Source: UBA1731 sp964440985
GTDB lineage: Bacteria; Verrucomicrobiota; Kiritimatiellia; RFP12; UBA1067
DNA length: 23,394 bases
Direction of reading: 5' to 3'
Assembly: GCA_964440985.1 (NCBI GenBank)
Contig: CAYTWE010000036.1
Span: 1 to 23,394, forward strand
How positions within the stretch are numbered: position 1 is the first letter of the stretch; the number at the start of each line of letters is the position of its first letter. The translations under genes were made by a program, and so were the position numbers. Under the pieces are notes generated by a model. That model saw only the letters and a list, made by a program, of their open reading frames with translations. It had not been told where the DNA came from and ran no database searches. Of the stretch, positions 1 through 8,030 are shown piece by piece.

Positions 1-2
1 TG

Positions 3-650
3 GGCATTCTGTTGTCCGTGCCGTGGCGGCGGCTTGTCAGGGCGCTGTTCGCGAAGGGCTGTGAAAAGGGGTGATTCCCCTTGGCGCAGTTCTTGCGCCG
101 TGCTCTACTTTTTTTGGTCTGGCGTTCGCGGCGGTTGTCGCGTTGGCCGCGCAGTGTCTCCTGCTTGCTGTCGTTCTCCGCCGCGACATCTCCTTCCGCG
201 TGTTTGCTCGTCCGTCCGTCCGCGCGCTCGTCGGGCGGCTGCTGCGCTTCGGCGTCCCGGCTGGCGGCTACGAAGTCCTCAACATGCTGTCCTTCACGAT
301 CTTCGTCTTCGTGACGGGGCAGGTGGGCGGCGAGGCGTTCGCCGTCTCGAACGCCTGCTTTACGGTGAACTACCTCCTCTTCGCGCCGATGACGGGCTTC
401 GCGCTGGGCGCGCAGACGCTCGTCGGGCAGGCGCGTGGGCGCGGCGGACGTCATCCTTTCGGGGGCGCTCAAGGGCGTGGGCGACACGAAGTTCGTGATG
501 GGATGGATGCTCCTCAATGCGTTCGTCCTGTGGTTGCCGCTCGTCTTCCTCGTGCGCCGTCTTCACAACACCATGCCGGCCCTGTGGGGCACGATGATCG
601 CCTATGTCGTCGTCATCAGCGTCGGTTCGGCCGTTAAATCTGTGCCATAA
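3..650 (+). pseudogene. Degraded MATE-family multidrug/Na+ efflux transporter (5' end outside window)
   Basis: Three MATE-like pieces lie in order but not in one frame. Bases 3-74 read a short hydrophobic piece ending at a TGA. About 71-435 read membrane helices and the typical mid-protein stretch RFGVPAGGYEVLNMLSF, followed by GFALGAQTLVGQA. About 435-650 return to the first frame with the late-helix motif LSGALKGVGDTKF and a last hydrophobic helix before a TAA. In intact MATE proteins (about 450 residues, 12 helices) roughly 100-150 residues separate the VGQA and GDT motifs, and several helices precede the middle piece. Both intervals are missing here. The gene is therefore broken by at least two deletions or frame changes, rather than by one sequencing error. 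No function is expected. The family assignment is fairly secure; the exact breakpoints are not. Confidence 0.75.
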
Positions 651-683
651 TGACTCATGATCGCATATAGCTGCTTCGAATGT

Positions 684-848
684 GCATTCAGTTGTTCCGA
701 AAACGGCCCCACATGGGCGACATGCGGCGGAATCCATGCCGGGGGCATCAGTTTATGGGCATAGTTCCTCCAACCTATGCGTACCTTGTTTTTTCGGAAC
801 AAGTAGATGCCGCCAGTCGCATCTGCCGCCTTCGGAACAAGTGGATGC
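684..848. repeat. Three copies of an 18-nt repeat, GCATYYASTTGTTCCGAA
   Basis: One copy is on the + strand at 684-701 (GCATTCAGTTGTTCCGAA). Two are on the - strand at 793-810 and 831-848, reading GCATCTACTTGTTCCGAA and GCATCCACTTGTTCCGAA. The two minus copies lie 38 nt apart, separated by a GC-rich stretch. The + copy can pair with either minus copy to form a large hairpin. The copies differ at three or fewer positions each. This looks like a small interspersed repeat family rather than coding sequence. No role is known to me. Confidence 0.6.
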
Positions 849-888
849 GACTATGGTGGCCGCATTTACTCCGACAATCGACCTCAGA

Positions 889-918
889 ATTGCCATTTGC
901 GAGATATTGCCATTTGCG
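889..918 (+). repeat. Direct repeat of ATTGCCATTTGCG upstream of the secDF promoter
   Basis: ATTGCCATTTGCG occurs exactly at 889-901 and again at 906-918, a 17-nt period. The second copy ends 8 nt before the -35 box. The position suits a regulator site, but it could also be a simple duplication. Confidence 0.5.
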
Positions 919-926
919 GCGAGGGG

Positions 927-955
927 TTGAATTGTTGTGTGGGTTGCTGTATAAT
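927..955 (+). promoter_or_regulatory. Sigma70-type promoter for secDF-parC
   Basis: TTGAAT at 927-932 and a perfect TATAAT at 950-955 are separated by exactly 17 nt. Transcription would start near 962, giving a leader of about 35 nt before the secDF start at 996. AAGGA at 985-989 is correctly spaced as ribosome-binding site. This is the clearest promoter in the window. Confidence 0.8.
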
Positions 956-995
956 ACGCACTTCATTTTTTAAGACCAAAAGTTAAGGAACTGAA

Positions 996-3572
996 ATGAA
1001 ATCAGAATCGATGAGAAATGACATCTGGAAATGGCTTGCTCTGCTCATAATAGCCGTATTCTCGATCTACGTCACATTTCCGCCGAAGGAGAAGCTCCGT
1101 TTTGGTCTTGACCTGAAGGGCGGCACATCGTTCACGCTTGGTGTCGACAAGGACAAACTTCGTGAGACGATCGTTGCCGCGAACCCTGCGCTCTCAAACG
1201 ACACCGCAGCGGTCGAGAAGAAGATCCAGGATACGCTGCAGGGGTGTGATGCTCGCATTATTCAGGTCGTCCGCCGCCGTATTGACGGCATGGGCATGAA
1301 CGAGCCGGTGATTCAGGGCATGAAAGACCATCGTCTGCTCGTTCAGCTTCCGGGCGTAGACGAGGAGACGCGCAAGGCGGCGAAGCAGTCTCTGCAGTCC
1401 GCAGCGTTCCTTGAGTTCCGCCTTACGCATCCGCGCAACGATGAGCTTGTCGGCAAGCTGATGGCGACAGATGCGTGTCCGGAGGGATACGAGCGCGGCG
1501 GCTCCGGCTTTGTCCGCGCCGCGAACTACAACGAAGTCGCCTCGCGCAAGGGATATGCGGCGCGCCTTTCGTCTTTCAGGGTTCCGGATCCCCGTTATCA
1601 GTTCATGCTTGAGAAGAGCGGCGACGGATCGTTCCGTCCCGCATTCGTCTGCCGCACGCCGCCCGTGAAGGAGCCTATCACCGGCGAATACCTCACCTCG
1701 GCCTCGGTCGAGCGCGATCCGGCGGGATCTCTCGCCATTGCGTTCTCGTTCAACGCCAAAGGTGCAAAGCTCTTCTCCGAGGCAACGCGCAACTATGTGG
1801 CGCACGGTCCCAAGAACCGCAGCGACCGTGGCCGCCAGCTGGCCATCATCCTTGACGATACTCTCGTTTCCGCTCCTGTCATCCAGAGCGAAATCGGCGC
1901 CCGCGGTCAGATCACCGGGCACTTCACGGCGGCGGAGGCCCAGCAGCTCGCGAACGACCTGAACGCCGGTGCGCTTCCCGCCCCGCTCACCATCCTCGCA
2001 GAATCGTCCGTGGCTCCGACCGTCGGTGAAGATGCTATCGAGGCGGGTGTCGTTGCGGCGGGTCTCGGCTTCGCGCTTGTTGCGAGCTTCATGTTCTTCT
2101 ATTACTGGTTCACCGGTCTTGTGGCGAACGTCGCCCTCTTCCTTGATGTTGTGCTTCTTCCGGCGGCACTCGTCCTTGTGGCGAACGTCCTTGGCGTGTT
2201 CGCGAAGGATGCCACCATGGGCGGATCCGGTTCGCTCACCCTCCCCGTGCTCACGATGCCCGGCATCGCCGGCCTTGTGTTGACGCTTGGCATGGCGGTC
2301 GATGCGAACGTGCTCATCTTCGAGCGAATCCGCGAGGAGTTTGAGGCGAACCGCGCAGCGGGTGTCGCCGTCAAGAACGGCTATGGCCGTGCGTTCTCCG
2401 CGATTCTCGACTCCAACATCACCACAATCGTGACAGGCATGATTCTGTTCATCGTGGGCACTGGCCCTGTGCGTGGCTTCGCGATCACCCTCACCGCCGG
2501 CGTGATCCTCTCCATGTTCACGGCCGTTGTGGTCACGCGGCTTCTGCTTGACTACTTTGTGGACGGCAACCGCACCAAGCCGTTCCAGATGCTCAAGGTG
2601 TTCAAGAACGTTCCTCGCATCCAGTTCCTGAAGATTGGCCGCGTTGCGTTCTTCGCCGCATTCGCGCTCGTCGCAGTCACGCTCGCAATCTTCACGGTGA
2701 GGCTTGTCAACAACCGCGCAAGCGTACTCGCCGTGGATCTCACGGGCGGCACGTCGATCGTCTATTCCCTCGATCAGGCGAAGATGCCTACCGTCGGCGA
2801 TGTCCGCAAGGTTCTCGATTCGTTCGACAATGCGGCGGTCATCCAGTATCAGAAGGGCGTAAGCGATGCCACGCTTCTCGTCAAGACCGGTGAAACGGCC
2901 GAGACGGAGAAGGGCAAGGCTCTTGAGAACCACGATGTTGGCGGCTATGTGACGAAGCTCCTTCAGGCGCAGTTCCCAGACGCGAACCTGAAGCAGGTCT
3001 CCGTGGATGAAGTCGGCTCGATGGTCGGTGCCGACCTCAAGAAGTCCGGCACGTGGGCCGTGATCCTTTCGCTTTGCGCAATCCTGATCTATGTCGGATT
3101 CCGCTTTGAGTTCGGTTTCGGGCTTGGTGCCATCGTCGCGCTTGCGCACGACGCCCTCATCTCGCTCGGTCTCTTCTCTCTCTGCGGACGGCAGGTGTCG
3201 CTCATCGTCGTCACAGCAATTCTCACGATCATCGGCTACTCCGTGAACGACACGATTGTCGTGTTCGACCGCATCCGCGAGGATATGCGCAAGAACACGA
3301 AGATGACGTTCGCCGAACTTTGCGACCACGCCGTGAACTCGACCCTGTCCCGCACGGTCATCACGTCACTCACGACGCTGTTTGCGGTTCTGGCCCTGTT
3401 CTGCTTCGGAGACGGTTCGATATTCGACTTCGCGCTCACGATGCTCATCGGCATTGTTGCGGGTACGTTCTCGTCGATGTTCATCGCCACGCCCGTCATG
3501 GTGTGGTGGTATCGCGGCAAGCGTCCGCAGCTCGATGATTCCGAGAAGTCCGACAAGAGCCGTCAGGCTTAA
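996..3572 (+). CDS. secDF: Protein translocase subunit SecDF (fused SecD-SecF)
   Basis: The 858-residue product is an inner-membrane protein that uses the proton gradient to pull exported proteins through SecYEG on the periplasmic side. The SecD half has a membrane helix near residues 11-30, the signature LRFGLDLKGGTSF, a long periplasmic P1 domain, then five helices from about 350 to 520. The SecF half starts near 545 and repeats the pattern (LAVDLTGGTSIVYSLD). The three charged residues known to matter for proton coupling in Thermus SecDF have visible counterparts. They are Asp436 in VDANVLIFERI, Asp752 in SVNDTIVVFDRI, and Arg786 in LSRTVITS. The fused form is known in several phyla; E. 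coli has two separate genes. ATG at 996 follows AAGGA by 6 nt; ATG at 1011 is a weaker alternative. parC begins 15 nt downstream, so the two are probably cotranscribed. Confidence 0.96.
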   Translation: MKSESMRNDIWKWLALLIIAVFSIYVTFPPKEKLRFGLDLKGGTSFTLGVDKDKLRETIVAANPALSNDTAAVEKKIQDTLQGCDARIIQVVRRRIDGMGMNEPVIQGMKDHRLLVQLPGVDEETRKAAKQSLQSAAFLEFRLTHPRNDELVGKLMATDACPEGYERGGSGFVRAANYNEVASRKGYAARLSSFRVPDPRYQFMLEKSGDGSFRPAFVCRTPPVKEPITGEYLTSASVERDPAGSLAIAFSFNAKGAKLFSEATRNYVAHGPKNRSDRGRQLAIILDDTLVSAPVIQSEIGARGQITGHFTAAEAQQLANDLNAGALPAPLTILAESSVAPTVGEDAIEAGVVAAGLGFALVASFMFFYYWFTGLVANVALFLDVVLLPAALVLVANVLGVFAKDATMGGSGSLTLPVLTMPGIAGLVLTLGMAVDANVLIFERIREEFEANRAAGVAVKNGYGRAFSAILDSNITTIVTGMILFIVGTGPVRGFAITLTAGVILSMFTAVVVTRLLLDYFVDGNRTKPFQMLKVFKNVPRIQFLKIGRVAFFAAFALVAVTLAIFTVRLVNNRASVLAVDLTGGTSIVYSLDQAKMPTVGDVRKVLDSFDNAAVIQYQKGVSDATLLVKTGETAETEKGKALENHDVGGYVTKLLQAQFPDANLKQVSVDEVGSMVGADLKKSGTWAVILSLCAILIYVGFRFEFGFGLGAIVALAHDALISLGLFSLCGRQVSLIVVTAILTIIGYSVNDTIVVFDRIREDMRKNTKMTFAELCDHAVNSTLSRTVITSLTTLFAVLALFCFGDGSIFDFALTMLIGIVAGTFSSMFIATPVMVWWYRGKRPQLDDSEKSDKSRQA

Positions 3573-3587
3573 GGATGGTGTCCGCGA

Positions 3588-5780
3588 GTGAAGAACAAAG
3601 GACCTGAACCTCCAAGCCTGTTCGACAACATAGACCTCTTCGCGAAGCCTCAGGAACCGAATGGCGAAGGTGAGGTTGCGAAGACGGAGGAAATCGGCAA
3701 TCCGCGTCCTGACCAGGGCGTGGGTGTCGATTCTGAGCAGGATACGGCGCAGTCGCCCAAGCCGGGAGTAGCCATGACGGTTTCCCGCGGTCTCACCGGC
3801 AGCGGGCCGATGCGTGACCTGTACGATTTCAATTTCCGTCAATATTCGGCCTATGTGATCTGCTCACGCGCCATTCCGTCTGTCGAGGATGGGCTTAAGC
3901 CTGTCCAGCGGCGCATCATGCATTCGCTTTGGGAGAAGGACGACGGGAAGTACACCAAGGTCGCCAACATCGTCGGTCATGCGATGCAGTACCATCCGCA
4001 CGGAGATGCGTCGATCGGCGATGCGATTGTTGTGCTTGCGAACAAGCTTTGGGGCGAAGGACGCGGCTACCTGATTGACGGACAGGGAAACTACGGCTCC
4101 CTCTACACGGGGATGCCGCACGCCGCCACGCGATACATTGAATGCCGACTCACTGACCTTGCGCGGAAAGAGGTTTTCAACAAAAAGACCACCGACTTTG
4201 TGCCGAACTACGACGGACGCAAAGAGGAGCCTGTATATCTCCCGGCCAAGATCCCTCTGCTGCTTATGCTCGGAGCGGACGGCATAGCCGTGGGACTTTC
4301 CACGGCCATACTGCCGCACAATTTCGTGGAGCTGCTCGAGGCGGAGGTCAACCTTATCCAAAAGAAGCCGTTCAAGCTTTTTCCGGACTTCCAGCTTGGC
4401 GGCGTGATGGATGTCTCCGAGTATCAGGATGGCATGGGCAAGGTGAAGGTGCGGGCGGTCATCGAGGAGGCGGACAAGAACAAGCTCGTGATCACGCAGT
4501 TGCCCTGGGGGGAGACGACGGACTCAATCTCCGAATCCATCGAGGACGCCATCAAGAAGAAGAAGGTCAAGATCAGAAAGATCCATGACCTCACCTCATC
4601 CGACGTTCGCATAGAGCTTGAGCTTCAGGCTGGCGAAAATCCATCGAAGGTTAAGACCGCACTGTATGCGTTCACGAACTGCGAGAAGAGCATCGCGTCG
4701 CGTCCGATTGTGCTCGACGGTGGGCGTCCGCGCACGATGACGATAACGCAGATTCTCCAGAAGAACGTGGACCGGCTCATGTTCCTCACAAAGCGTGAAC
4801 AGGAGATCCGTCTCGACGAACTCGATACGCTCTTCCATGCGCGTACGCTCGACCGCATCTTTGTGGAGGAGCGCATCTACAAGCGCATCGAAAGCGAGAA
4901 GACGTACGAGGGCGTTCAGAAGGCGGTGATGGACGGATTCAAGCCGTTCAGAGCCGAATTGCGGCACGATGTTACGGCAGAGGATGTTGAGCGTCTGCTC
5001 AAGATTCCAATTCGCAGGATTTCTCAGTTTGACATCGACAAGAACCGCGACGAGATCACGAACATCCTCCGCGAAGAGGAGGCGGTCAAGGACAACCTCG
5101 CGCATCTCCGCGCATTCACGGTGAAGTACCTGAAGGGGCTTATTTCCCAGTACAGGAAGAAGTATCCGCGCTGCACGCAGATTGCGGAGGGAGCGTTCCA
5201 GCAGGCGGACGTGCGGAAGCTCACGGCGAGCGAACTGACCGTGCGCATAGACCGCGAGAACCACTACATCGGCACCGACGTGCGCGGCGGGGACGAGCTG
5301 TTCAAGTGTTCGTCGCTTGACGAGATCCTGTGCGTATGGAAAGACGGACGGTTCAAGAAGATTCAGCCGCCAGACAAGTTCTTCGTCGACAAGGACATTC
5401 TCGCCATATTCCTGTTCCAGCAGGAGAAGGATCGTGACAAGGAATTCACCTGCGCGTACGAGGAGCCGCTTTACGGTTTCGCCTACGTGAAGCGCTTCAC
5501 GTTCGGCGGCTTGATCCGCAACAAGGAATACCGTCTTGCCCCGCCGAAGTCGAAGGTGCTGTACTTTTCGCCAGGCTGCCCTGAGCAGCTGTACGTCAAG
5601 TTCAAGCCTGCGAAGGGACAGAAAATCCATCAGCAGATGTTCGACCCGAAGGAGATCGCAGTGCGCGGATCGTCCGCCCGCGGCATCCAGATGACCACAA
5701 AGCCGATAGCCCGCTGTTCGCCGACGAAGGGTTCGTGGTGGGACGATTCCGAGACGTCTTCAAAAGGTGTGCTACTCTGA
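3588..5780 (+). CDS. parC: DNA topoisomerase IV subunit A (ParC/GyrA-like)
   Basis: This is the DNA-cleaving and religating subunit of a type IIA topoisomerase, 730 residues from GTG 3588. The breakage-reunion core runs from about residue 65 to 545. It includes QRRIMHSLWE, the DNA-gate helix around YHPHGDASIGD (135-145), and the catalytic tyrosine Tyr183 in HAATRYIECRL. The C-terminal part is short (about 185 residues) and shows no GyrA box (QRRGGKG), which favours ParC over GyrA. The ParE partner is not in this window. The first 62 residues are charged and low-complexity. If translation began at ATG 3774 (GGGAG upstream), the tyrosine would be residue 121, matching the usual 120-122. GTG 3588 has AAGGATGG at 3571-3578 and lies 15 nt after secDF, so both starts are possible. 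The quinolone position equal to GyrA Ser83 is Ala141. Confidence 0.9.
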   Translation: MKNKGPEPPSLFDNIDLFAKPQEPNGEGEVAKTEEIGNPRPDQGVGVDSEQDTAQSPKPGVAMTVSRGLTGSGPMRDLYDFNFRQYSAYVICSRAIPSVEDGLKPVQRRIMHSLWEKDDGKYTKVANIVGHAMQYHPHGDASIGDAIVVLANKLWGEGRGYLIDGQGNYGSLYTGMPHAATRYIECRLTDLARKEVFNKKTTDFVPNYDGRKEEPVYLPAKIPLLLMLGADGIAVGLSTAILPHNFVELLEAEVNLIQKKPFKLFPDFQLGGVMDVSEYQDGMGKVKVRAVIEEADKNKLVITQLPWGETTDSISESIEDAIKKKKVKIRKIHDLTSSDVRIELELQAGENPSKVKTALYAFTNCEKSIASRPIVLDGGRPRTMTITQILQKNVDRLMFLTKREQEIRLDELDTLFHARTLDRIFVEERIYKRIESEKTYEGVQKAVMDGFKPFRAELRHDVTAEDVERLLKIPIRRISQFDIDKNRDEITNILREEEAVKDNLAHLRAFTVKYLKGLISQYRKKYPRCTQIAEGAFQQADVRKLTASELTVRIDRENHYIGTDVRGGDELFKCSSLDEILCVWKDGRFKKIQPPDKFFVDKDILAIFLFQQEKDRDKEFTCAYEEPLYGFAYVKRFTFGGLIRNKEYRLAPPKSKVLYFSPGCPEQLYVKFKPAKGQKIHQQMFDPKEIAVRGSSARGIQMTTKPIARCSPTKGSWWDDSETSSKGVLL

Positions 5781-5782
5781 CC

Positions 5783-5808
5783 TTGCCGTGTGGTATAATC
5801 ACGGGCAA
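5783..5808 (+). promoter_or_regulatory. Extended -10 promoter inside an inverted repeat, upstream of gmhA
   Basis: TGGTATAAT at 5791-5799 is a perfect extended -10 element. It lies exactly between TTGCCGTG (5783-5790) and CACGGGCAA (5800-5808), which are complementary apart from one bulged G. No good -35 box is visible at 16-18 nt, as expected for extended -10 promoters. Transcription should start within 2 nt of the gmhA ATG at 5808, so the message would be leaderless or nearly so. The inverted repeat could be an operator. This is read from sequence only. Confidence 0.6.
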
Positions 5809-6428
5809 TGAAAAGCACGACAGAGACGATATTCAACGAATTGTTTGAACGGTATCCCGCACTTGTGAAGTGCCGGGACAGTGTGGCGGCGGCGTTTGAG
5901 GCTCTGCTTGCCACGTACAGAGGCGGCGGCAAGGTTCTTGTGTGCGGCAACGGCGGAAGCGCATCGGACGCCGAACACATTGTCGGCGAGCTGCTGAAGA
6001 AGTTCAAGAGGCATCGCAGCATCCCGTCCGCAGTGGCGGCAAAACTGCGTCCGGAGCTGGCTGAAAAGCTTGAGGGTGCACTGCCTGCCGTTTCGCTCGT
6101 ATCGATGAGCGGGATCATCACCGCGTTCGCGAACGATGTCGCGTGGGAGACGGCGTTCGCCCAGCAGGTTCTTGGACTTGCCCGCGAAGGGGATGCGCTT
6201 ATTGCGCTTTCGACAAGCGGCAACAGTGCGAACTGCGTGGCTGCGGCGGAGGTGATGAAGGCCGTCGGCGGCAGGACTGTCGCGTTTACCGGAATGCGTG
6301 AATCAAGGCTCTCCTCCGTCTGCGATGCCGCGATACGGGTGCCGGAAACGGAGACTTACAAGGTGCAGGAACTGCATCTTCCCGTATACCATGCGCTTTG
6401 CGCAATGCTGGAAGAGGAGCTGTTTTAG
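5808..6428 (+). CDS. gmhA: Phosphoheptose isomerase-like SIS-domain protein
   Basis: This 206-residue single-SIS-domain protein is probably a D-sedoheptulose 7-phosphate isomerase, the first step of ADP-heptose synthesis for lipopolysaccharide core or heptosylated products. The phosphate-binding signature CGNGGSASDAEH is at 46-57 and the STSGNS loop at 135-140. Catalytic counterparts of E. coli GmhA are present: Glu61 (Glu65 in E. coli) in VGELL, and His190 (His180) in QELHLPVYH. An insert of about 20 residues after the first motif, rich in Lys and Arg, resembles a GmhA-like branch I recall from Firmicutes. Related SIS proteins such as DiaA share the fold, so the substrate is inferred. No ribosome-binding site precedes the ATG; the promoter suggests leaderless translation. 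A ROK kinase follows after 60 nt. No heptose kinase or nucleotidyltransferase (hldE) is in view. Confidence 0.8.
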   Translation: MKSTTETIFNELFERYPALVKCRDSVAAAFEALLATYRGGGKVLVCGNGGSASDAEHIVGELLKKFKRHRSIPSAVAAKLRPELAEKLEGALPAVSLVSMSGIITAFANDVAWETAFAQQVLGLAREGDALIALSTSGNSANCVAAAEVMKAVGGRTVAFTGMRESRLSSVCDAAIRVPETETYKVQELHLPVYHALCAMLEEELF

Positions 6429-6488
6429 TGTGGTTGCGAGCCGAGGCGCGTTGAGCGTTCCGGCTCTTTGCGAAAGGGGTTGTCGATC

Positions 6489-7394
6489 ATGGACATATCT
6501 GTAGGGCTTGATATCGGCGGCACGAAGTGCGCCATTTCGACGGGCGGGTGCTCGGACGATTCCATAAAGATACTTTCGCGGGAGGAGTTTCCCACCGCTG
6601 GCCTTACATGGCAGCAGGTTCTTGACGAATTTGAGCGCCGCATTGACGCCATTGTGACGTCCGGCGTAGTTGTGTCGGCGATTGGAATAAGCTGCGGAGG
6701 ACCTCTTGATTCGAAGAGCGGTGTGATTCTCTCGCCGCCGAACCTTCCCGGTTGGGACGAAGTGCCGATCGTAGAGCGTTTTGCGAAGCGCTTCAACGTG
6801 CCGGTGCATCTGCAGAACGACGCCAACGCCTGCGCACTCGCCGAGTACCGCTTCGGGGCGGGGCGCGGAACGCGGAACATGGTGTTCATGACGTTCGGCA
6901 CCGGTCTCGGCGCGGGAATCGTGATTGACGGCAGGCTTTACTCCGGCGCGAACGACAATGCCGGGGAAATCGGACACATCCGCCTTGCGCCATCCGGTCC
7001 CGTCGGCTACAACAAGGGGGGAAGTGCGGAAGGATTCTGCTCCGGTGCAGGCATCGCCCGTCTCGCCAAGATCCGCAAGGGGTTGGACATAACCGCCAAG
7101 GAGCTGTTCTCTCGCGTTCGTGCAGGCGATCCGGACTGCACTGAGGTGTTTGTCGAATCGGCGGAGAAGCTTGCGACCATCCTTGCGTTCACGATCGACA
7201 TACTCAACCCCGAGGTCATTGCGCTTGGCGGAGTGTTCATGCGCAACGCAGACCTCTTCATGAAGATTGTGAATCCTATCCTCGACCGCGAGGCTCTGCC
7301 GCTTGCGCGGAAGGTGTGCCGCATCGTCCCCGCCGGGCTTGGCGAGTCAGTCGGCGACTATGCGGCACTTGCCGTCGCCGGAATGGATTCCTGA
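6489..7394 (+). CDS. ROK-family sugar kinase (glucokinase-like)
   Basis: This 301-residue cytoplasmic protein probably phosphorylates a hexose or amino sugar with ATP. The N-terminal ATP-phosphate loop VGLDIGGTKCA is at 5-15. The catalytic base is Asp111 in QNDANACALAEYRFGAG, followed by the second phosphate motif MTFGTGLGAGIVIDG. Sugar-contacting Glu160 and His163 are in GEIGHI. The usual ROK zinc cluster (C-x-C-G-x-x-G-C) should follow that histidine but is absent; the stretch reads NKGGSAEGFCSGAG. The sugar cannot be called from sequence. Being next to gmhA hints at a shared sugar-phosphate route, but ROK enzymes are not the usual heptose kinases. ATG 6489 is chosen because AAAGGGG at 6473-6479 is 9 nt upstream; a TTG at 6468 would add seven residues without a site. 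Confidence 0.85.
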   Translation: MDISVGLDIGGTKCAISTGGCSDDSIKILSREEFPTAGLTWQQVLDEFERRIDAIVTSGVVVSAIGISCGGPLDSKSGVILSPPNLPGWDEVPIVERFAKRFNVPVHLQNDANACALAEYRFGAGRGTRNMVFMTFGTGLGAGIVIDGRLYSGANDNAGEIGHIRLAPSGPVGYNKGGSAEGFCSGAGIARLAKIRKGLDITAKELFSRVRAGDPDCTEVFVESAEKLATILAFTIDILNPEVIALGGVFMRNADLFMKIVNPILDREALPLARKVCRIVPAGLGESVGDYAALAVAGMDS

Positions 7395-7412
7395 CGTGGC
7401 GGAGTGTGTTCC

Positions 7413-8030
7413 ATGCATCAACGAATCGCGCTTACGGGCGGCATAGCCAGCGGGAAGTCGCTCCTTGCGAAGTTCCTCAACGAGCTTGGCGTCGAAACGC
7501 TTGATGCAGACGATGTCGCCCATGAACTTGTGCCGCCGGAGGAGCGGAGGCGGATCGCCGATGAAGTGTTTGCGTCGCCCGAGAAGCGCAAGGCTCTTGA
7601 GGCGAGGCTGCATCCCGTGATACGCGAACGGCTGTCTCGCTTTTCGTCAGGCGGCGGGTTGAGGATCGAAATAATACCGCTTCTTTTTGAGTGTCATTGG
7701 GAGGCGGATTATGATATAATCCTCTGCGTTTTTTCCCCCCGCAGACTACAGGTCGAAAGAATGACCGCCATGCGGGGATACACGGAAGAACAGGCCGAAG
7801 CGCGTCTCGCGGCGCAACTTCCCGCAGAGGAGAAGGCGGCTCGCTCCGATTACGTGATCGTGAACGACGGCTCGGTCGACAACCTCAAGATTGAAGCCAA
7901 GAAATTGGTTGAATGGCTGAAAGGCGAACATAATGGCAGAAGAAGCAGAGAATACGGCTGGAGAACCTGTACAGGCGAAGAGCACAAGGCCGAGAAGGGC
8001 GTGTGCATCCAAGAAGGGGTCGTCGGCTGA
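7413..8030 (+). CDS. coaE: Dephospho-CoA kinase, short lid region, overlapping rho
   Basis: Phosphorylates the ribose 3' hydroxyl of dephospho-CoA, the last step of coenzyme A synthesis, in the cytoplasm. The P-loop GGIASGKS is near residues 9-16. LDADDVAHELV, the LHPVI segment, the PLLFE motif and the Q-x-x-R-x-x-x-R-G segment (QVERMTAMRGY) follow in family order. Between HELV and the VF-x-x-P segment, about 25 residues of the usual acceptor-side region (typically ending G-x-I-D-R-x-x-L) are missing. The family-like part ends near WLKGE at about residue 172. Some 33 further residues to the TGA are an out-of-frame reading of the start of rho. GGAG at 7401-7404 gives an 8-nt spacing to ATG 7413; a GTG at 7404 is less likely. 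It begins 18 nt after the ROK gene, in what looks like one operon. Confidence 0.88.
   Translation: MHQRIALTGGIASGKSLLAKFLNELGVETLDADDVAHELVPPEERRRIADEVFASPEKRKALEARLHPVIRERLSRFSSGGGLRIEIIPLLFECHWEADYDIILCVFSPRRLQVERMTAMRGYTEEQAEARLAAQLPAEEKAARSDYVIVNDGSVDNLKIEAKKLVEWLKGEHNGRRSREYGWRTCTGEEHKAEKGVCIQEGVVG

Larger units (their letters stand above)
651..926. other. Spacer without a gene between the MATE remnant and the secDF promoter
   Basis: No open frame here has recognisable protein content or a ribosome-binding site. The spacer contains three copies of an 18-nt repeat (684-848) and a direct 13-nt duplication next to the promoter (889-918), listed separately. It is less GC-rich than the flanking genes. 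It may be the decayed remainder of whatever followed the MATE gene. Confidence 0.6.

Noticed and set aside
1194..3329. Very long minus-strand open frame opposite secDF, and similar ones opposite other genes (for example 14771-16168 and 18366-19853)
   Set aside because: They mirror well-supported + strand genes, have biased Arg/His/Asp-rich composition and match no family. GC-rich third positions on the sense strand explain them.
6489..7394. Heptose kinase partner of gmhA (HldE-like)
   Set aside because: The protein is a ROK kinase, whereas HldE is of the PfkB type with a nucleotidyltransferase domain. Adjacency alone is not enough.
7715..7720. TATAAT inside coaE as a separate rho promoter
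   Set aside because: No acceptable -35 box at 16-18 nt and no extended -10 TG. The sequence encodes conserved CoaE residues.
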